Source of the DNA: Arthrobacter sp. zg-Y919
GTDB taxonomy: Bacteria > Actinomycetota > Actinomycetes > Actinomycetales > Micrococcaceae
Direction: 5' to 3'
Assembly (NCBI RefSeq): GCF_030142045.1
Contig: NZ_CP126242.1
Coordinates: 1,364,001 to 1,428,000, forward strand
Length of the DNA: 64,000 nucleotides
The notes beneath the pieces are model-generated. The model did not search any database. It was not told the origin of the DNA and worked only from the letters and a program-made list of their open reading frames with translations. Of the stretch, positions 1-10,527 are shown piece after piece. The translations under genes were made by a program, and so were the position numbers. Numbering within the stretch: the first letter of the stretch is position 1; each line of letters starts with the position of its first letter.

Positions 1-578
1 TGCTCACCGGCCACAACACCGACGTCGCCGGCATTGTGGGTGCGCTCCGGAACGCCGGAATGCGGGACCGGCCCCGCGCCGTCGTACTGGGCTCCGGCGG
101 TACTGCATGTGCCGCCGTTGCCGCGCTGGCCCAGGTGGATCCGGCCGGCGGCGTCGACGTCTGCGCCCGGCGCTTTCCGGAGGCGGGAGTGAATCAGGCG
201 GGGGTCGTCGCTGCCGGTGCAGCGGTCGGAACCACCGTGAACGCCCGTCCCTGGGCGGAAGCTGCCGCCGCGTGCGCCGGAGCCGACGTCGTTGTCTCCA
301 CGTTGCCGCCGCACGGCGCCGACCGCCTGGCAGAGGAACTGGCGGGGGAACTGGCGGCGGTGCAGCCCGGCGCGGTCCTTCTGGACGCGGCCTATGACCC
401 GTGGCCCAGCCGGCTGGCTTCGGCGTGGGCCGGCCTCGGCGGAGTGGTGGCCCCCGGCATCGAGATGCTGCTCTACCAGGCCGTCGAGCAGGTGAAACTC
501 TTCACCGGTGATGCCTTCTGCGATGAACCCGGCGTCATAAACGCCATGTGTGACGCAGTGGGAATCGCGCGGCGCTGA
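1..578 (+). CDS. aroE: Shikimate dehydrogenase, 5'-truncated by window start
   Basis: This is the C-terminal part of the NADP-dependent enzyme that reduces 3-dehydroshikimate to shikimate. Translation is open from base 3 and begins with [10 protein letters not shown], which contains the family substrate-binding NTD motif, so the N-terminal third lies outside the window. A nucleotide-binding loop GSGGTACAA follows, and the C-terminal helix [12 protein letters not shown] matches the family GxxMLxxQA pattern. The residues [10 protein letters not shown] replace the more usual YxPxxTPLL, a variant I associate with actinobacterial AroE. aroC follows 32 bp downstream in the same direction, so this is the upstream part of an aro operon. 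The internal ATG at base 36 is not the true start. Confidence 0.93.
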   Translation, partial: LTGHNTDVAGIVGALRNAGMRDRPRAVVLGSGGTACAAVAALAQVDPAGGVDVCARRFPEAGVNQAGVVAAGAAVGTTVNARPWAEAAAACAGADVVVSTLPPHGADRLAEELAGELAAVQPGAVLLDAAYDPWPSRLASAWAGLGGVVAPGIEMLLYQAVEQVKLFTGDAFCDEPGVINAMCDAVGIARR

Positions 579-610
579 ACGCCCGTGCCGGGCATGGCAG
601 TATTGAAAGC

Positions 611-1819
611 ATGTTGCGTTGGTTGACCGCCGGTGAGTCCCATGGACCGGCACTGGTCGGAATTATTGAAGGTGTCCCTGCGGGTGTGGAAGTGGACAGC
701 ACACGCGTCCAGGCTGCCCTGACCCGCCGCCGGCTCGGCTATGGGCGTGGCGCGCGGATGAAATTTGAACAGGATGCCGTGCGCATCCTGGGCGGCGTCC
801 GCCACGGCCTCACCCAGGGCGGCCCGGTAGCGATCGAAATCGGCAACACCGAGTGGCCCAAATGGGAGCAGGTGATGGCCGCCGATCCTGTGGATCCTGC
901 CGTCCTCGCCGATTCCGCGCGTAACGCGCCCCTGACCCGGCCCCGCCCCGGACACGCAGATTTCACCGGCATGCAGAAATACGGCTTTGACGAGGCACGG
1001 CCCGTCCTCGAACGCGCCAGTGCCCGGGAAACTGCCACCCGTGTGGCCCTCGGCGCCGTGGCGTCGGCGTTCCTGAAGCAGCTGGGCATAGAACTGGTCA
1101 GCCACACCGTGGGCATTGCCGGCGTGATGGTGCCGGCGACGGCGGTGCTGCCGCTGCCCGGCGACGTGGACGCCCTCGACGCCGATCCGATGCGCTGCTT
1201 TGACGCGGGTACCTCCACGGCGATGGTGGCCGAAGTCGATGCGGCGCACAAGGAGGGCGAGACGCTTGGGGGAGTGGTCGAGGTCCTGGCCTACGGGCTG
1301 CCGCCGGGACTGGGCAGCTATGTCCACTGGGACCGCCGGCTGGACGCGCGGATCGCCGGGGCGCTGATGGGTATCCAGGCCATCAAGGGCGTGGAGGTGG
1401 GTGACGGCTTCCTCACCGCTGCCCGCCGCGGTTCCGCAGCCCACGATGAGATTCTCCAGGATGCCGACGGCCGTGTGGTCCGCTCCGGAAACCGCGCCGG
1501 TGGTATCGAGGGCGGCATGAGCATCGGCGAACTGCTGCGGGTGCGGGCTGCCATGAAACCCATTGCCACCGTGCCGCGCGCCCTGCGGACCGTCGACGTG
1601 CGTACCTCCGAGCCGGCCCGCGCCCACCACCAGCGGTCGGACGTGTGCGCGGTGCCGGCTGCCGGAGTGGTCGCCGAAGCCATGGTTGCGCTGGTCCTGG
1701 CCGAAGCCGTGATCGAGAAGTTCGGCGGCGACTCCGTGCCGGAAACCGCCCGGAACCTCCGCGCCTACCTGGCCGCCATCCCTGAGCCGCTGGAATCCGC
1801 CGGCACCGATGTCCTCTAG
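611..1819 (+). CDS. aroC: Chorismate synthase
   Basis: This 402-residue enzyme converts 5-enolpyruvylshikimate-3-phosphate to chorismate using reduced FMN, the last step of the shikimate pathway. The three family signatures are visible: GESHG at residues 8-12, the [14 protein letters not shown] region near residue 112, and [14 protein letters not shown] near residue 297. The length is normal for the family. The ATG start at 611 is directly followed by the conserved N-terminus. The end overlaps aroK by 11 bp, which suggests translational coupling. Confidence 0.97.
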   Translation: MLRWLTAGESHGPALVGIIEGVPAGVEVDSTRVQAALTRRRLGYGRGARMKFEQDAVRILGGVRHGLTQGGPVAIEIGNTEWPKWEQVMAADPVDPAVLADSARNAPLTRPRPGHADFTGMQKYGFDEARPVLERASARETATRVALGAVASAFLKQLGIELVSHTVGIAGVMVPATAVLPLPGDVDALDADPMRCFDAGTSTAMVAEVDAAHKEGETLGGVVEVLAYGLPPGLGSYVHWDRRLDARIAGALMGIQAIKGVEVGDGFLTAARRGSAAHDEILQDADGRVVRSGNRAGGIEGGMSIGELLRVRAAMKPIATVPRALRTVDVRTSEPARAHHQRSDVCAVPAAGVVAEAMVALVLAEAVIEKFGGDSVPETARNLRAYLAAIPEPLESAGTDVL

Positions 1820-2345
1820 GAACGTCCCGCCCCGAGGCCGGCACCTGGTCCTGATGGGCTTTATGGCTGCCGGAAAATCCGTGGTCGGGCGCGGCTACGC
1901 AGCCCGGCAGGGAATGCCCTTCCTGGACACCGACGAAGCCGTGGTGGCGCGCTACGGACCCATTGCCGGTATTTTCAGTGCCTATGGCGAAGGCTATTTC
2001 CGTGCCGTCGAAGCCAGGACCGTTGCCGCTGCACTGGAGACACCCGTTCCCACAGTGATTTCGCTGGGCGGCGGCGCAGTGCTGGACCCGGGGACGCAGC
2101 AGCTGCTGGACGCCGCCACGGTAGTGTTTCTGGATACGGACCTTGCCACCGTGCTTCCGCGGATCACCCGCGCAGGCCACCGTCCACTGCTGGCACCGGA
2201 CCCGGTCCGGCGCTGGCAGGAACTGGCGGATGTCCGCCGCCCCATTTACGAATCCCTGGCCGACATCACCATTGACACCAGGGGACTTACCATTCCGGCC
2301 ATTATTGACCGGCTGACTTCCGTCCTCACCCAAGGAGAAGACTAG
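1809..2345 (+). CDS. aroK: Shikimate kinase
   Basis: This 178-residue kinase phosphorylates shikimate at the 3-hydroxyl with ATP. The P-loop reads GFMAAGKS, a variant of the enterobacterial GxxGxGKS, followed by the DTD substrate-binding motif near residue 38 and a GEGYFRAVE segment equivalent to the family GExxFRxx[10 protein letters not shown] segment corresponds to the glycine-rich shikimate-binding loop. The ATG lies inside the end of aroC and the TAG stop abuts the aroB ATG, so the three genes are probably translated together. Confidence 0.95.
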   Translation: MSSRNVPPRGRHLVLMGFMAAGKSVVGRGYAARQGMPFLDTDEAVVARYGPIAGIFSAYGEGYFRAVEARTVAAALETPVPTVISLGGGAVLDPGTQQLLDAATVVFLDTDLATVLPRITRAGHRPLLAPDPVRRWQELADVRRPIYESLADITIDTRGLTIPAIIDRLTSVLTQGED

Positions 2346-3467
<1,122 letters not shown>

Positions 3468-3483
3468 GTTCGGCGCGACCGGG

Positions 3484-3489
3484 TAGAAT
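3484..3489 (+). promoter_or_regulatory. Candidate -10 box for efp
   Basis: TAGAAT is a good match to the actinobacterial TANNNT -10 consensus and lies 62 bp before the efp start, just after the aroB stop. No convincing -35 hexamer is seen. It would let efp-nusB be transcribed independently of the aro operon. Confidence 0.45.
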
Positions 3490-3551
3490 AGTCGACGGAC
3501 TTGAATAAAACGTACTTTGACTAACGACTGACGAACAACGGAAGAGAAACT

Positions 3552-4115
3552 GTGGCGACGACCAACGACATCAAGAACGGCACCGTGCTGAAGCTTGAAG
3601 GCAACCTCTGGAGCATCATCGAGTTCCAGCACGTGAAGCCGGGCAAGGGTGGTGCGTTCGTCCGTACCAAGATGCGCAACGTGACCTCGGGCAAGGTAGT
3701 GGACAAGACGTTCAACGCCGGCATCAAGGTCGAGACCGCCACGGTGGACCGCCGCGATTACCAGTACCTGTACCAGGACGGCGAAGACTACGTCTTCATG
3801 GACACCTCCGATTTCGACCAGCTGACGGTTCCCGGCAAGATCGTCGGTGACAACGCGAACTTCATGATGGAGTCCATGATGGTCACCATCGCCATCCATG
3901 AAGGTTCGCCGCTGTACATCGAGCTGCCGCCGTCGGTCACCATGGAAATCACCTACACCGAGCCGGGCCTGCAGGGCGACCGCTCGACCGGCGGCACGAA
4001 GCCCGCCACCATCGAGACCGGTTACGAGATCCAGGTGCCCCTGTTCCTGGAACAGGGCACCAAGGTCAAGGTTGACACCCGCACCGGCGACTACCTGGGA
4101 CGCGTTAACGAGTGA
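3552..4115 (+). CDS. efp: Elongation factor P
   Basis: This 187-residue translation factor relieves ribosome stalling at proline runs. The start is GTG with a GAAGAG-type ribosome site upstream. The domain I loop reads KPGKGGAF with lysine at residue 32, the position modified or left bare in different lineages. The C-terminal half carries the GYEIQVPLF and [12 protein letters not shown] segments typical of EF-P domain III. No EpmA/EpmB-like modification enzyme is present in the window. The stop overlaps the nusB start by 4 bp (GTGA). Confidence 0.97.
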   Translation: MATTNDIKNGTVLKLEGNLWSIIEFQHVKPGKGGAFVRTKMRNVTSGKVVDKTFNAGIKVETATVDRRDYQYLYQDGEDYVFMDTSDFDQLTVPGKIVGDNANFMMESMMVTIAIHEGSPLYIELPPSVTMEITYTEPGLQGDRSTGGTKPATIETGYEIQVPLFLEQGTKVKVDTRTGDYLGRVNE

Positions 4116-4522
4116 GCGCACGCAGTAAAGCACGGACCCGGGCACTGGAGGTCCTCTTCGAAGCCGAACAGCGTTCGATGTCGGCCTTCGATGCCATTCG
4201 GGCCCGCCGCGAAAAGACCGACCAGACCATCAACCCCTACACCATGGACCTGGTGGAAGGCGTGGTTGCGATGCAGGAGCAGATCGACGAGTTCCTGAGC
4301 ACATATTCGCAGGGCTGGACGCTTGATCGCATGCCTTCGGTGGACCGCATCATTCTCCGCCTGGGCACGTGGGAACTTCTCTACAACGACGACGTTCCCG
4401 ACAAGGTGGCCATCAGCGAAGCCGTGGAACTGGCGAAAGCACTCTCCACGGACGAATCCCCGGCCTTCATCAACGGCCTCCTGGGCCGGCTGCAGGAACT
4501 GAAGCCGTCCCTGCTGGCGTAG
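4112..4522 (+). CDS. nusB: Transcription antitermination factor NusB
   Basis: This 136-residue all-helical RNA-binding protein joins NusE (S10) on boxA RNA to support rRNA transcription. The N-terminus [17 protein letters not shown] and the C-terminal block [12 protein letters not shown]...[13 protein letters not shown] are characteristic. The GTG start overlaps the efp stop, giving an efp-nusB pair that is common in actinobacteria. A strong terminator follows 10 bp after the stop. Confidence 0.96.
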   Translation: MSARSKARTRALEVLFEAEQRSMSAFDAIRARREKTDQTINPYTMDLVEGVVAMQEQIDEFLSTYSQGWTLDRMPSVDRIILRLGTWELLYNDDVPDKVAISEAVELAKALSTDESPAFINGLLGRLQELKPSLLA

Positions 4523-4532
4523 ACAGAACATC

Positions 4533-4564
4533 AAAAAGACCGGCCCCTCGGGGCCGGTCTTTTT
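4533..4564. terminator. Bidirectional rho-independent terminator (nusB / prsW)
   Basis: The arms AAAAAGACCGGCCCC and GGGGCCGGTCTTTTT form an almost loopless 15-bp perfect inverted repeat (in practice a shorter GC stem with a 4-6 nt loop). The A-tract on one side and T-tract on the other let it end transcription from both convergent genes; the prsW-like stop codon is at 4568-4570. Confidence 0.92.
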
Positions 4565-4567
4565 GCG

Positions 4568-5773
4568 TTAGCGGAGCCGCTGTCCCGCCAGCATGCCGGT
4601 CCGGATCGCCGTAATTTCACCCAGCAGGCCCCGTTCGGTTTCCAGGTTCGTGGCAACGTCGCGGCCGGCGGCAATCTGCTGCCGGGTCAACGCGAGCCGG
4701 GTGGCGCGGCGGATGAATTCCTTCATCACCGGAGCCACGCCGCTGGCCCGGGCCCAGCCCATGGCCTGGCGCCGGCCGGACCCCGTGGACAGCATCCCCA
4801 CTTCCGCGGGAGTGAACCAGCCGGCGGAAGCGTACTCCGCCAGCCGGCGCCTCGTCAGGCGCTGTTCAGCCCGGCGCAACAGCCAGACGCCGGTGACCGC
4901 TGCGGCGAAGAAGGGTACCTGGAGCACAAAGTAGAAGAGGAAGAAGTCCCCGAACAGCAACGCCGGTCCGGCGTTCCAGAGCATGTGCCCCAGGATCGCC
5001 GGAATCAGTCCGATGACAAAGGCGGGCAGAATCCAGGCGTTGCCCGCCCGGCGCGATGCCAGGCCCAGGGCGAGCCCGGTGCAGGCGGTGAACAGCACAT
5101 GCGCGAAGGGGGAGAGCAGCCCGCGGAGGATGAAGGTAAAACCGAGCTGGTAGACGGTGTCCGGGCCGGCGGCCAATAGTGCCGAACCGAAATAGAGGAT
5201 GTTCTCCGTAAAGGCGAAGCCCGCAGCCACCGCGGCGGCAAACACTATGCCGTCCACCGGCCCGTCAAAGATCCGCCGGCGGACCAGCAGCAGCAGGAGA
5301 ATTCCCAGCCCCTTGGCCGTTTCCTCCACCACCGGGGCCTGGACCACCGGGCCCACCAGGTCGGCTGTACCTGCCGGCACCACCTGCAGCAGCGCAAGCG
5401 TGACGTACGGGCCGACCAGCAGGGCAGCCGCGACCGAAACCCCGGCACCCCAGAGGAAGGAAAACAGCAGGGCGCTGCGGGGTTCCGGCTCCCAGCGGTC
5501 CACCCACCGGATCCCCAGGCCACAGATGGCCAGGGGCACCAAGGCCAGGAAGCCGCAGATAATGAAGGCCGGCGGGCCAAGGCGGCTGAGCAGGAACAGG
5601 CCAACCCAGGCCAGCACCACAGCGGAGAGCACCGTCAGCACCACCATGGCAGCCAGCCCCTTATCCCGCCGTGGCGCCGGAGGCGTCCAGAACGGCTGGA
5701 CGGGGGCGGAACCGTGGGCGGGTCCGTAGCCGGGAGGCGCGGGATGCGTACGGACGGGATCGGGAAGGCTCAT
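4568..5773 (-). CDS. PrsW-family intramembrane protease
   Basis: This 401-residue polytopic membrane protein matches the PrsW/glutamic intramembrane protease family. After a proline-rich cytoplasmic N-terminus of about 35 residues there are roughly eight hydrophobic segments. The conserved motifs are visible in order: APVVEETAKG (EExxK) near residue 146, FAFTENILYF (ExxN) near residue 188, an SPFAHVLFTACTG segment near residue 217 and HMLWN near residue 263. In Bacillus the family cleaves an anti-sigma factor; the target here is unknown. A charged C-terminal tail of about 100 residues follows the membrane domain. It converges on nusB and diverges from pyrR. Confidence 0.88.
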   Translation of the reverse strand: MSLPDPVRTHPAPPGYGPAHGSAPVQPFWTPPAPRRDKGLAAMVVLTVLSAVVLAWVGLFLLSRLGPPAFIICGFLALVPLAICGLGIRWVDRWEPEPRSALLFSFLWGAGVSVAAALLVGPYVTLALLQVVPAGTADLVGPVVQAPVVEETAKGLGILLLLLVRRRIFDGPVDGIVFAAAVAAGFAFTENILYFGSALLAAGPDTVYQLGFTFILRGLLSPFAHVLFTACTGLALGLASRRAGNAWILPAFVIGLIPAILGHMLWNAGPALLFGDFFLFYFVLQVPFFAAAVTGVWLLRRAEQRLTRRRLAEYASAGWFTPAEVGMLSTGSGRRQAMGWARASGVAPVMKEFIRRATRLALTRQQIAAGRDVATNLETERGLLGEITAIRTGMLAGQRLR

Positions 5774-5880
5774 GTTCGGGACCTGGTCATAGCAGTCAGG
5801 ATAGTTCGCCGGCGGGCATACCCCGCACCCGGCGGACGCCGGTATGCCCTGTGATAGCTTGAAGGCGCATTCAACCTTTA

Positions 5881-5904
5881 AATTCCGTCCTGTGAGGCGG
5901 GGAA
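5881..5904 (+). promoter_or_regulatory. PyrR-binding RNA loop upstream of pyrR
   Basis: The leader contains CGTCCTGTGAGGCG (5886-5899). The core fits the PyrR-binding loop consensus ARUCCNGNGAGGYU at the conserved RUCC, G and GAGGY positions. The outermost A-U pair is replaced by C-G, which keeps the stem. The AAGGAGGAAG Shine-Dalgarno begins at the 3' foot of the stem (5903-5911), and there is no terminator between the loop and the gene. This layout fits translational repression by PyrR in the presence of UMP, as described for Mycobacterium smegmatis, rather than Bacillus-type attenuation. Confidence 0.75.
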
Positions 5905-5917
5905 GGAGGAAGCGGAA

Positions 5918-6502
5918 ATGACGGGCAACGACGCCGTATCCACCCGTACCGTTCTGTCTTCAGCTGACATTGACCGCGCCCTGACGCGCATTGCCCACGA
6001 GATCCTCGAGGCGAACAAGGGACCCGAGGACCTGGTCCTAATGGGCATTCCACGCCGCGGATATCCGCTGGCCCGGCGCCTCGCCGCCAAAATCGCCGCA
6101 GCCGCCCCGGGCGTTGATCCCGCTGCCATCACGGGCCAGCTCGACGTCACCATGTTCCGGGACGATCTTGCCCGCCGGCCCACCCGGCCTCCGTATGCCA
6201 CCCGCGTTCCGGTGACCGGAATCGACGACAAAGTAGTGGTCCTGGTGGACGACGTGCTGTATTCGGGCCGCACGATCCGCTCGGCACTGGACGCACTGGT
6301 GGACCTGGGCCGGCCGCGCATCGTCCGGCTGGCGGTACTGGTTGACCGCGGGCACCGGGAGCTGCCCATCCGCCCCGACCATGTGGGGAAGAACCTGCCC
6401 ACCGCGTCCCGGGAGCAGGTGCGGGTCCGGCTGACGGAGAGCGACACCGCCGCCACAGGTGAACCGGCCACAGACGAGGTTGTCATCGAGGGCCCTGCAT
6501 GA
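5918..6502 (+). CDS. pyrR: Pyrimidine operon regulator / uracil phosphoribosyltransferase PyrR
   Basis: This 194-residue protein binds pyr mRNA in response to UMP and usually retains uracil phosphoribosyltransferase activity. The PRPP-binding motif [18 protein letters not shown] sits near residue 107 and the N-terminal region has the [14 protein letters not shown] segment. The ATG has a strong AAGGAGG ribosome site that overlaps the RNA loop described upstream. It is the first gene of the pyr operon and overlaps pyrB by 4 bp (ATGA). Confidence 0.96.
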   Translation: MTGNDAVSTRTVLSSADIDRALTRIAHEILEANKGPEDLVLMGIPRRGYPLARRLAAKIAAAAPGVDPAAITGQLDVTMFRDDLARRPTRPPYATRVPVTGIDDKVVVLVDDVLYSGRTIRSALDALVDLGRPRIVRLAVLVDRGHRELPIRPDHVGKNLPTASREQVRVRLTESDTAATGEPATDEVVIEGPA

Positions 6503-7494
6503 GGCATCTGCTTTCCACCAGGGACCTGCCCCGCGGGGATGCCCTGGCCATCCTGGACACGGCCGAGGAGATGGCCGCGGTAGGGGAGCGGGAGGTCAAA
6601 AAGCTACCTGCCCTGCGCGGTCGCACAGTGGTGAACCTCTTCTTCGAGGATTCCACGCGCACCCGGATATCCTTCGAAGCCGCCGCAAAACGGCTCTCGG
6701 CCGACGTCATCAATTTCTCCGCCAAAGGCTCCTCGGTGTCCAAGGGCGAGTCGCTGAAGGACACCGCGCAGACGCTGGCTGCCATCGGGGCCGACGCCGT
6801 GGTGATCCGCCACGGCTCCTCCGGGGCACCGGCGCGGCTGGCCACGTCCGGCTGGATTAACGCTGCCGTCCTGAACGCCGGGGACGGAACACACGAGCAC
6901 CCCACCCAGGCGCTGCTTGACGCCTTCACCATGCGCCGGCACTGGGCGGGGCTGCACGGCATCCCCTCTTCCGGCACCGACCTGGCCGGCATGAAGGTCA
7001 TGATTGTCGGGGACGTGCTGCACTCCCGGGTGGCCCGCTCGGACCTGTGGCTGCTCCGGACCCTGGGCGCCGAGGTGACCCTGGTGGCGCCGCCCACGCT
7101 GCTGCCGTTCGGCGTCGAAAGCTGGCCGTGCACCGTCAGCTACGACCTGGACGAAGCCCTCTCTGCCGGACCGGACGTGGTGATGATGCTGCGCGTCCAG
7201 GGGGAACGGATGCACTCGGCCTTCTTCCCCTCGGTCCGCGAGTACTCCCGCCGCTGGGGCCTGGATGATGTCCGGCTGGACCGGCTGGACACCATGGGCC
7301 TGAAAGACACCATCATCATGCACCCGGGACCCATGAACCGCGGCCTGGAAATTTCCGCCCGTGCGGCTGATTCACCCCGCTCCACCGTCCTGGAACAGGT
7401 CAGCAACGGCGTCGCCGTACGCATGGCTGCCCTCTACCTGCTGCTCTCCGGTGAGAACAGCCCCGCATCCACTCCGCAGGAGCAGCCCCAATGA
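6499..7494 (+). CDS. pyrB: Aspartate carbamoyltransferase catalytic subunit
   Basis: This 331-residue enzyme condenses carbamoyl phosphate with aspartate. The carbamoyl-phosphate motif STRTR is in [13 protein letters not shown] near residue 51, [12 protein letters not shown] holds the conserved lysine near residue 81, and [10 protein letters not shown] lies near residue 134. The C-terminal [11 protein letters not shown] is also typical. No regulatory subunit pyrI is nearby, as expected for actinobacteria. It overlaps both neighbours by 4 bp. Confidence 0.97.
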   Translation: MRHLLSTRDLPRGDALAILDTAEEMAAVGEREVKKLPALRGRTVVNLFFEDSTRTRISFEAAAKRLSADVINFSAKGSSVSKGESLKDTAQTLAAIGADAVVIRHGSSGAPARLATSGWINAAVLNAGDGTHEHPTQALLDAFTMRRHWAGLHGIPSSGTDLAGMKVMIVGDVLHSRVARSDLWLLRTLGAEVTLVAPPTLLPFGVESWPCTVSYDLDEALSAGPDVVMMLRVQGERMHSAFFPSVREYSRRWGLDDVRLDRLDTMGLKDTIIMHPGPMNRGLEISARAADSPRSTVLEQVSNGVAVRMAALYLLLSGENSPASTPQEQPQ

Positions 7495-8828
7495 GTCCCA
7501 CAACCACCACCGGCAGCTATCTGATCCGCGGCGCCTCCGTGCTCGGCGCCGAACGCGCGGACATCCTCATCGAGGACGGCCTGATCACGGCCGTCGCCCC
7601 CGTGCTGCCGGTGCCGACGGATGCCGTCGTCCTTGAGGCGGACGGCCTGATCGCCCTGCCCGGCATGGTGGACCTGCACACGCACCTCCGCGAACCGGGC
7701 CGGGAGGATGCCGAAACAGTGGAAACGGGTTCCCGGGCCGCGGCGCTGGGCGGGTTCACCGCCGTCCATGCCATGGCCAACAGCATGCCCGTCGCCGATA
7801 CCGCCGGCGTGGTGGAACAGGTCCTGAGCCTGGGGGAGCGGGCCGGCTGGGTGGATGTGCGCCCGGTCGGGGCGGTCACCGTGGGCCTGGACGGCGGGCA
7901 GCTGGCCGAACTGGGCGCAATGGCCGATTCCCGGGCGCAGGTGCGCGTCTTTTCCGACGACGGCAAATGCGTTTCGGATCCGGTGCTGATGCGCCGTGCC
8001 CTCGAATACGTCAAGGCTTTCGACGGCGTCATTGCCCAGCATGCGCAGGAACCCCGGCTGACCGAGGATGCGCAGATGAACGAGGGGGAGGTCAGCGCCG
8101 TCCTAGGACTGGCCGGCTGGCCTGCCGTTGCGGAGGAATCCATCATCGCCCGGGACGTCCTCCTGGCCCGGCACACCGGATCCCGTCTGCACGTCTGCCA
8201 TGTGTCCACCGCCGGGTCCGTCGAGATTCTCCGGTGGGCCAAGGACCGCGGCATCCAGGTGACCGCCGAGGTCACCCCGCACCACCTGCTGCTGACCGAT
8301 GAGCTGGTGCGCACCTACGATCCCGTCTACAAGGTGAACCCGCCGCTGCGCACCGAAGCCGATGTCCAGGCGGTCCGCCGCGGCCTGGCCGACGGCACCA
8401 TCGACATCGTCGGCACCGACCACGCCCCGCACCCGAGCGAGCACAAGGAAGGCGAATGGGCGAACGCCGCCATGGGCATGACCGGCCTGGAAACCGCCCT
8501 GTCGGTGGTGCAGCACGCCATGATCGACACCGGGCTGATGGACTGGGCCGGCTTCGCGCGGGTCACGTCCACGACGCCGGCCCAGATCGGACGGCTGCCG
8601 TCCCAGGGCCGGCCCCTCGCCGCCGGTGAACCAGCCAACGTCATATTGGTGAACCCTTCTGCGCGTCGGAGGGTCGACCCTTCTAAGATGGCAACTAAGG
8701 GACGCAACAGTCCGTTTGCCGGACTGGAACTGCCCGGTGGAGTCGAAGCGGTGTTCTACGCCGGCCACCCCACCGTCCTGGACGGCAGATTGAACTCGCC
8801 CCACCCCGCTGCCGTAAAGGAATCCTGA
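7491..8828 (+). CDS. pyrC: Dihydroorotase
   Basis: This 445-residue zinc amidohydrolase cyclises carbamoyl aspartate to dihydroorotate. Metal ligands are in [10 protein letters not shown] near residue 60, HVCHVS near residue 235 and GTDHAPH near residue 308. The length fits the class I (Bacillus/actinobacterial) enzyme rather than the shorter E. coli form. The start overlaps the pyrB stop by 4 bp and the stop overlaps the next ATG by one base, so translation of the operon is continuous. Confidence 0.97.
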   Translation: MSPTTTTGSYLIRGASVLGAERADILIEDGLITAVAPVLPVPTDAVVLEADGLIALPGMVDLHTHLREPGREDAETVETGSRAAALGGFTAVHAMANSMPVADTAGVVEQVLSLGERAGWVDVRPVGAVTVGLDGGQLAELGAMADSRAQVRVFSDDGKCVSDPVLMRRALEYVKAFDGVIAQHAQEPRLTEDAQMNEGEVSAVLGLAGWPAVAEESIIARDVLLARHTGSRLHVCHVSTAGSVEILRWAKDRGIQVTAEVTPHHLLLTDELVRTYDPVYKVNPPLRTEADVQAVRRGLADGTIDIVGTDHAPHPSEHKEGEWANAAMGMTGLETALSVVQHAMIDTGLMDWAGFARVTSTTPAQIGRLPSQGRPLAAGEPANVILVNPSARRRVDPSKMATKGRNSPFAGLELPGGVEAVFYAGHPTVLDGRLNSPHPAAVKES

Positions 8829-9343
8829 TGGAACTGGTCTTTTTCTTCCTGGGCCTGGCCGCCCTCATAATCGTGGTCCTGGGCCTGTTCGCCCTGGGCT
8901 GGCGCGGCCGGCGACGACGCCAACAGGACATTCCCCGTCCCCAGGCGCTGCCGGAGGAGCTGTCGGATCCCGGATTCCAGGCGTTGGGCCAGTACGTCGC
9001 CACCACCACCGCCGGTGACTGGCTGGACCGCGTGGCCCTGTACGGCCTGGGGTTCAAGTCCAATGCCACCGCCGCCGTCTTTCCCGAAGGCGTGCTTTTT
9101 GCCCGCTCCGGCGCCGACGATCTCTGGATCCCCCGGCAGGACCTGCACGGGGTCCGCCTCGAGCGCGGCATGGCCGGGAAATTCGTGGAAAAGGAGGGAC
9201 TGGTTACCGTGACCTGGCAGCTGGGCTCCAAACGCGTGGATACCGGTTTCCGCACCCGCTCCGCCGAGGACAAGACACCCCTGGTCACCGCAATCACCGA
9301 GCTTCTGCCGGAAACGGCCACCCCTAACGAGGAACAACTGTGA
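8828..9343 (+). CDS. Conserved membrane protein of the pyr operon (PH-like domain)
   Basis: This 171-residue protein has one N-terminal transmembrane helix (about residues 4-24), a basic RGRRRRQ stop-transfer segment, and a soluble domain of about 120 residues rich in beta-strand-like stretches. It occupies the same pyrC-carA position as M. tuberculosis Rv1382, a predicted membrane protein, and I recall the family being described as PH-like; that assignment is from memory. It overlaps pyrC by one base and carA by four, so it is fully embedded in the pyrimidine operon. Its role in pyrimidine synthesis is unknown. Confidence 0.8.
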   Translation: MELVFFFLGLAALIIVVLGLFALGWRGRRRRQQDIPRPQALPEELSDPGFQALGQYVATTTAGDWLDRVALYGLGFKSNATAAVFPEGVLFARSGADDLWIPRQDLHGVRLERGMAGKFVEKEGLVTVTWQLGSKRVDTGFRTRSAEDKTPLVTAITELLPETATPNEEQL

Positions 9344-10527
9344 CAGTGCACGAGATCATCAATCCCACGCCCGCCGTCCTGATGCTTGAGGACGGGCGTA
9401 CCTTCCGCGGACGTGCCTACGGCGCGCAGGGAACCGCCCTGGGCGAAGCAGTCTTCGCCACCGGCATGACCGGTTACCAGGAGACCATCACCGACCCGTC
9501 CTACGCCCGCCAGCTCGTGGTCCAGACGGCTCCGCACATCGGCAACACCGGGGTCAACGGCGACGACGCCGAGTCCCGGCGCATCTGGGTGGCCGGGTAC
9601 ATTGTGCGCGACGCCGCCCGGCGGCCCTCCAGCTGGCGGTCCGAGTCCACCCTGGACGAGCAGCTGGCGGAGCAGGGCGTCGTCGGCATCTCCGGCGTCG
9701 ACACCCGCGCCGTGACCCGGCACCTGCGCGAACGCGGCGCCATGAAAGCCGGGATCTTCTCCGGACCCGACGCCGGCCGTCCGGACGCCGAGCTCCTCGC
9801 CGAGGTCCGCGCCCAGCAGGGCATGGAAGGCGCCCGGCTGGCCGAAGAGGTCAGCGTGGATGAAACGTACCTGATCGACCCGGCCGACCACGGCTGGGAC
9901 AAGGAGCCGCTGTTCACCGTGGCGGCCATCGACCTGGGCATCAAGTCGATGACCCCGGTACGCCTGGCCGAGCGGGGGATCCGCACCTACGTGCTGCCCG
10001 CCGCCTCCACCTTCGAGGACATCACCGCCCTGAACGCGGACGGTGTGTTTATGTCCAACGGCCCCGGCGACCCGGCCACCGCCGACGTGCAGGTGAAACT
10101 GCTGCGCGAGGTCCTGGACGCCCGGATCCCGTTCTTCGGCATCTGCTTCGGCAACCAGATCCTCGGCCGCGCGCTGGGATTCGGCACCTACAAGCTGCGC
10201 TACGGCCACCGCGGCATCAACCAGCCCGTGATGGACCGGCGGACCGGGAAGGTGGAAATCACCTCGCAGAACCACGGGTTCGCCGTCGACGCCCCGCTGG
10301 ATGGACCCGTCACCGCCCCCGAGGCCCGCTACGGCCGGGTGGAGGTCAGCCACGTGAGCCTGAACGACGACGTCGTGGAAGGGCTCGCCTGCCTGGACAT
10401 CCCCGCATTCTCGGTCCAGTACCATCCCGAAGCCGCCGCCGGACCGCACGACTCGGCCTACCTCTTCGACCGCTTCGTGGACCTTATGGCGTCCAGCGCC
10501 GCCAGCAAAAGCAAGGAAAGCATCTAA
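9340..10527 (+). CDS. carA: Carbamoyl phosphate synthase small (glutaminase) subunit
   Basis: This 395-residue subunit hydrolyses glutamine and channels ammonia to CarB. The class I glutamine amidotransferase domain is C-terminal: the nucleophile cysteine is in [12 protein letters not shown] near residue 268 and the catalytic His-Glu pair in VQYHPEAA near residue 366. The N-terminal domain has the [17 protein letters not shown] segment. The GTG start overlaps the upstream stop (GTGA). The stop shares one base with the carB start. Confidence 0.97.
   Translation: MTVHEIINPTPAVLMLEDGRTFRGRAYGAQGTALGEAVFATGMTGYQETITDPSYARQLVVQTAPHIGNTGVNGDDAESRRIWVAGYIVRDAARRPSSWRSESTLDEQLAEQGVVGISGVDTRAVTRHLRERGAMKAGIFSGPDAGRPDAELLAEVRAQQGMEGARLAEEVSVDETYLIDPADHGWDKEPLFTVAAIDLGIKSMTPVRLAERGIRTYVLPAASTFEDITALNADGVFMSNGPGDPATADVQVKLLREVLDARIPFFGICFGNQILGRALGFGTYKLRYGHRGINQPVMDRRTGKVEITSQNHGFAVDAPLDGPVTAPEARYGRVEVSHVSLNDDVVEGLACLDIPAFSVQYHPEAAAGPHDSAYLFDRFVDLMASSAASKSKESI

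Noticed and set aside
1851..1880. Degenerate P-loop in AroK
   Set aside because: GFMAAGKS differs from the enterobacterial motif, but similar forms occur in actinobacterial shikimate kinases, so it is not evidence of loss of function.
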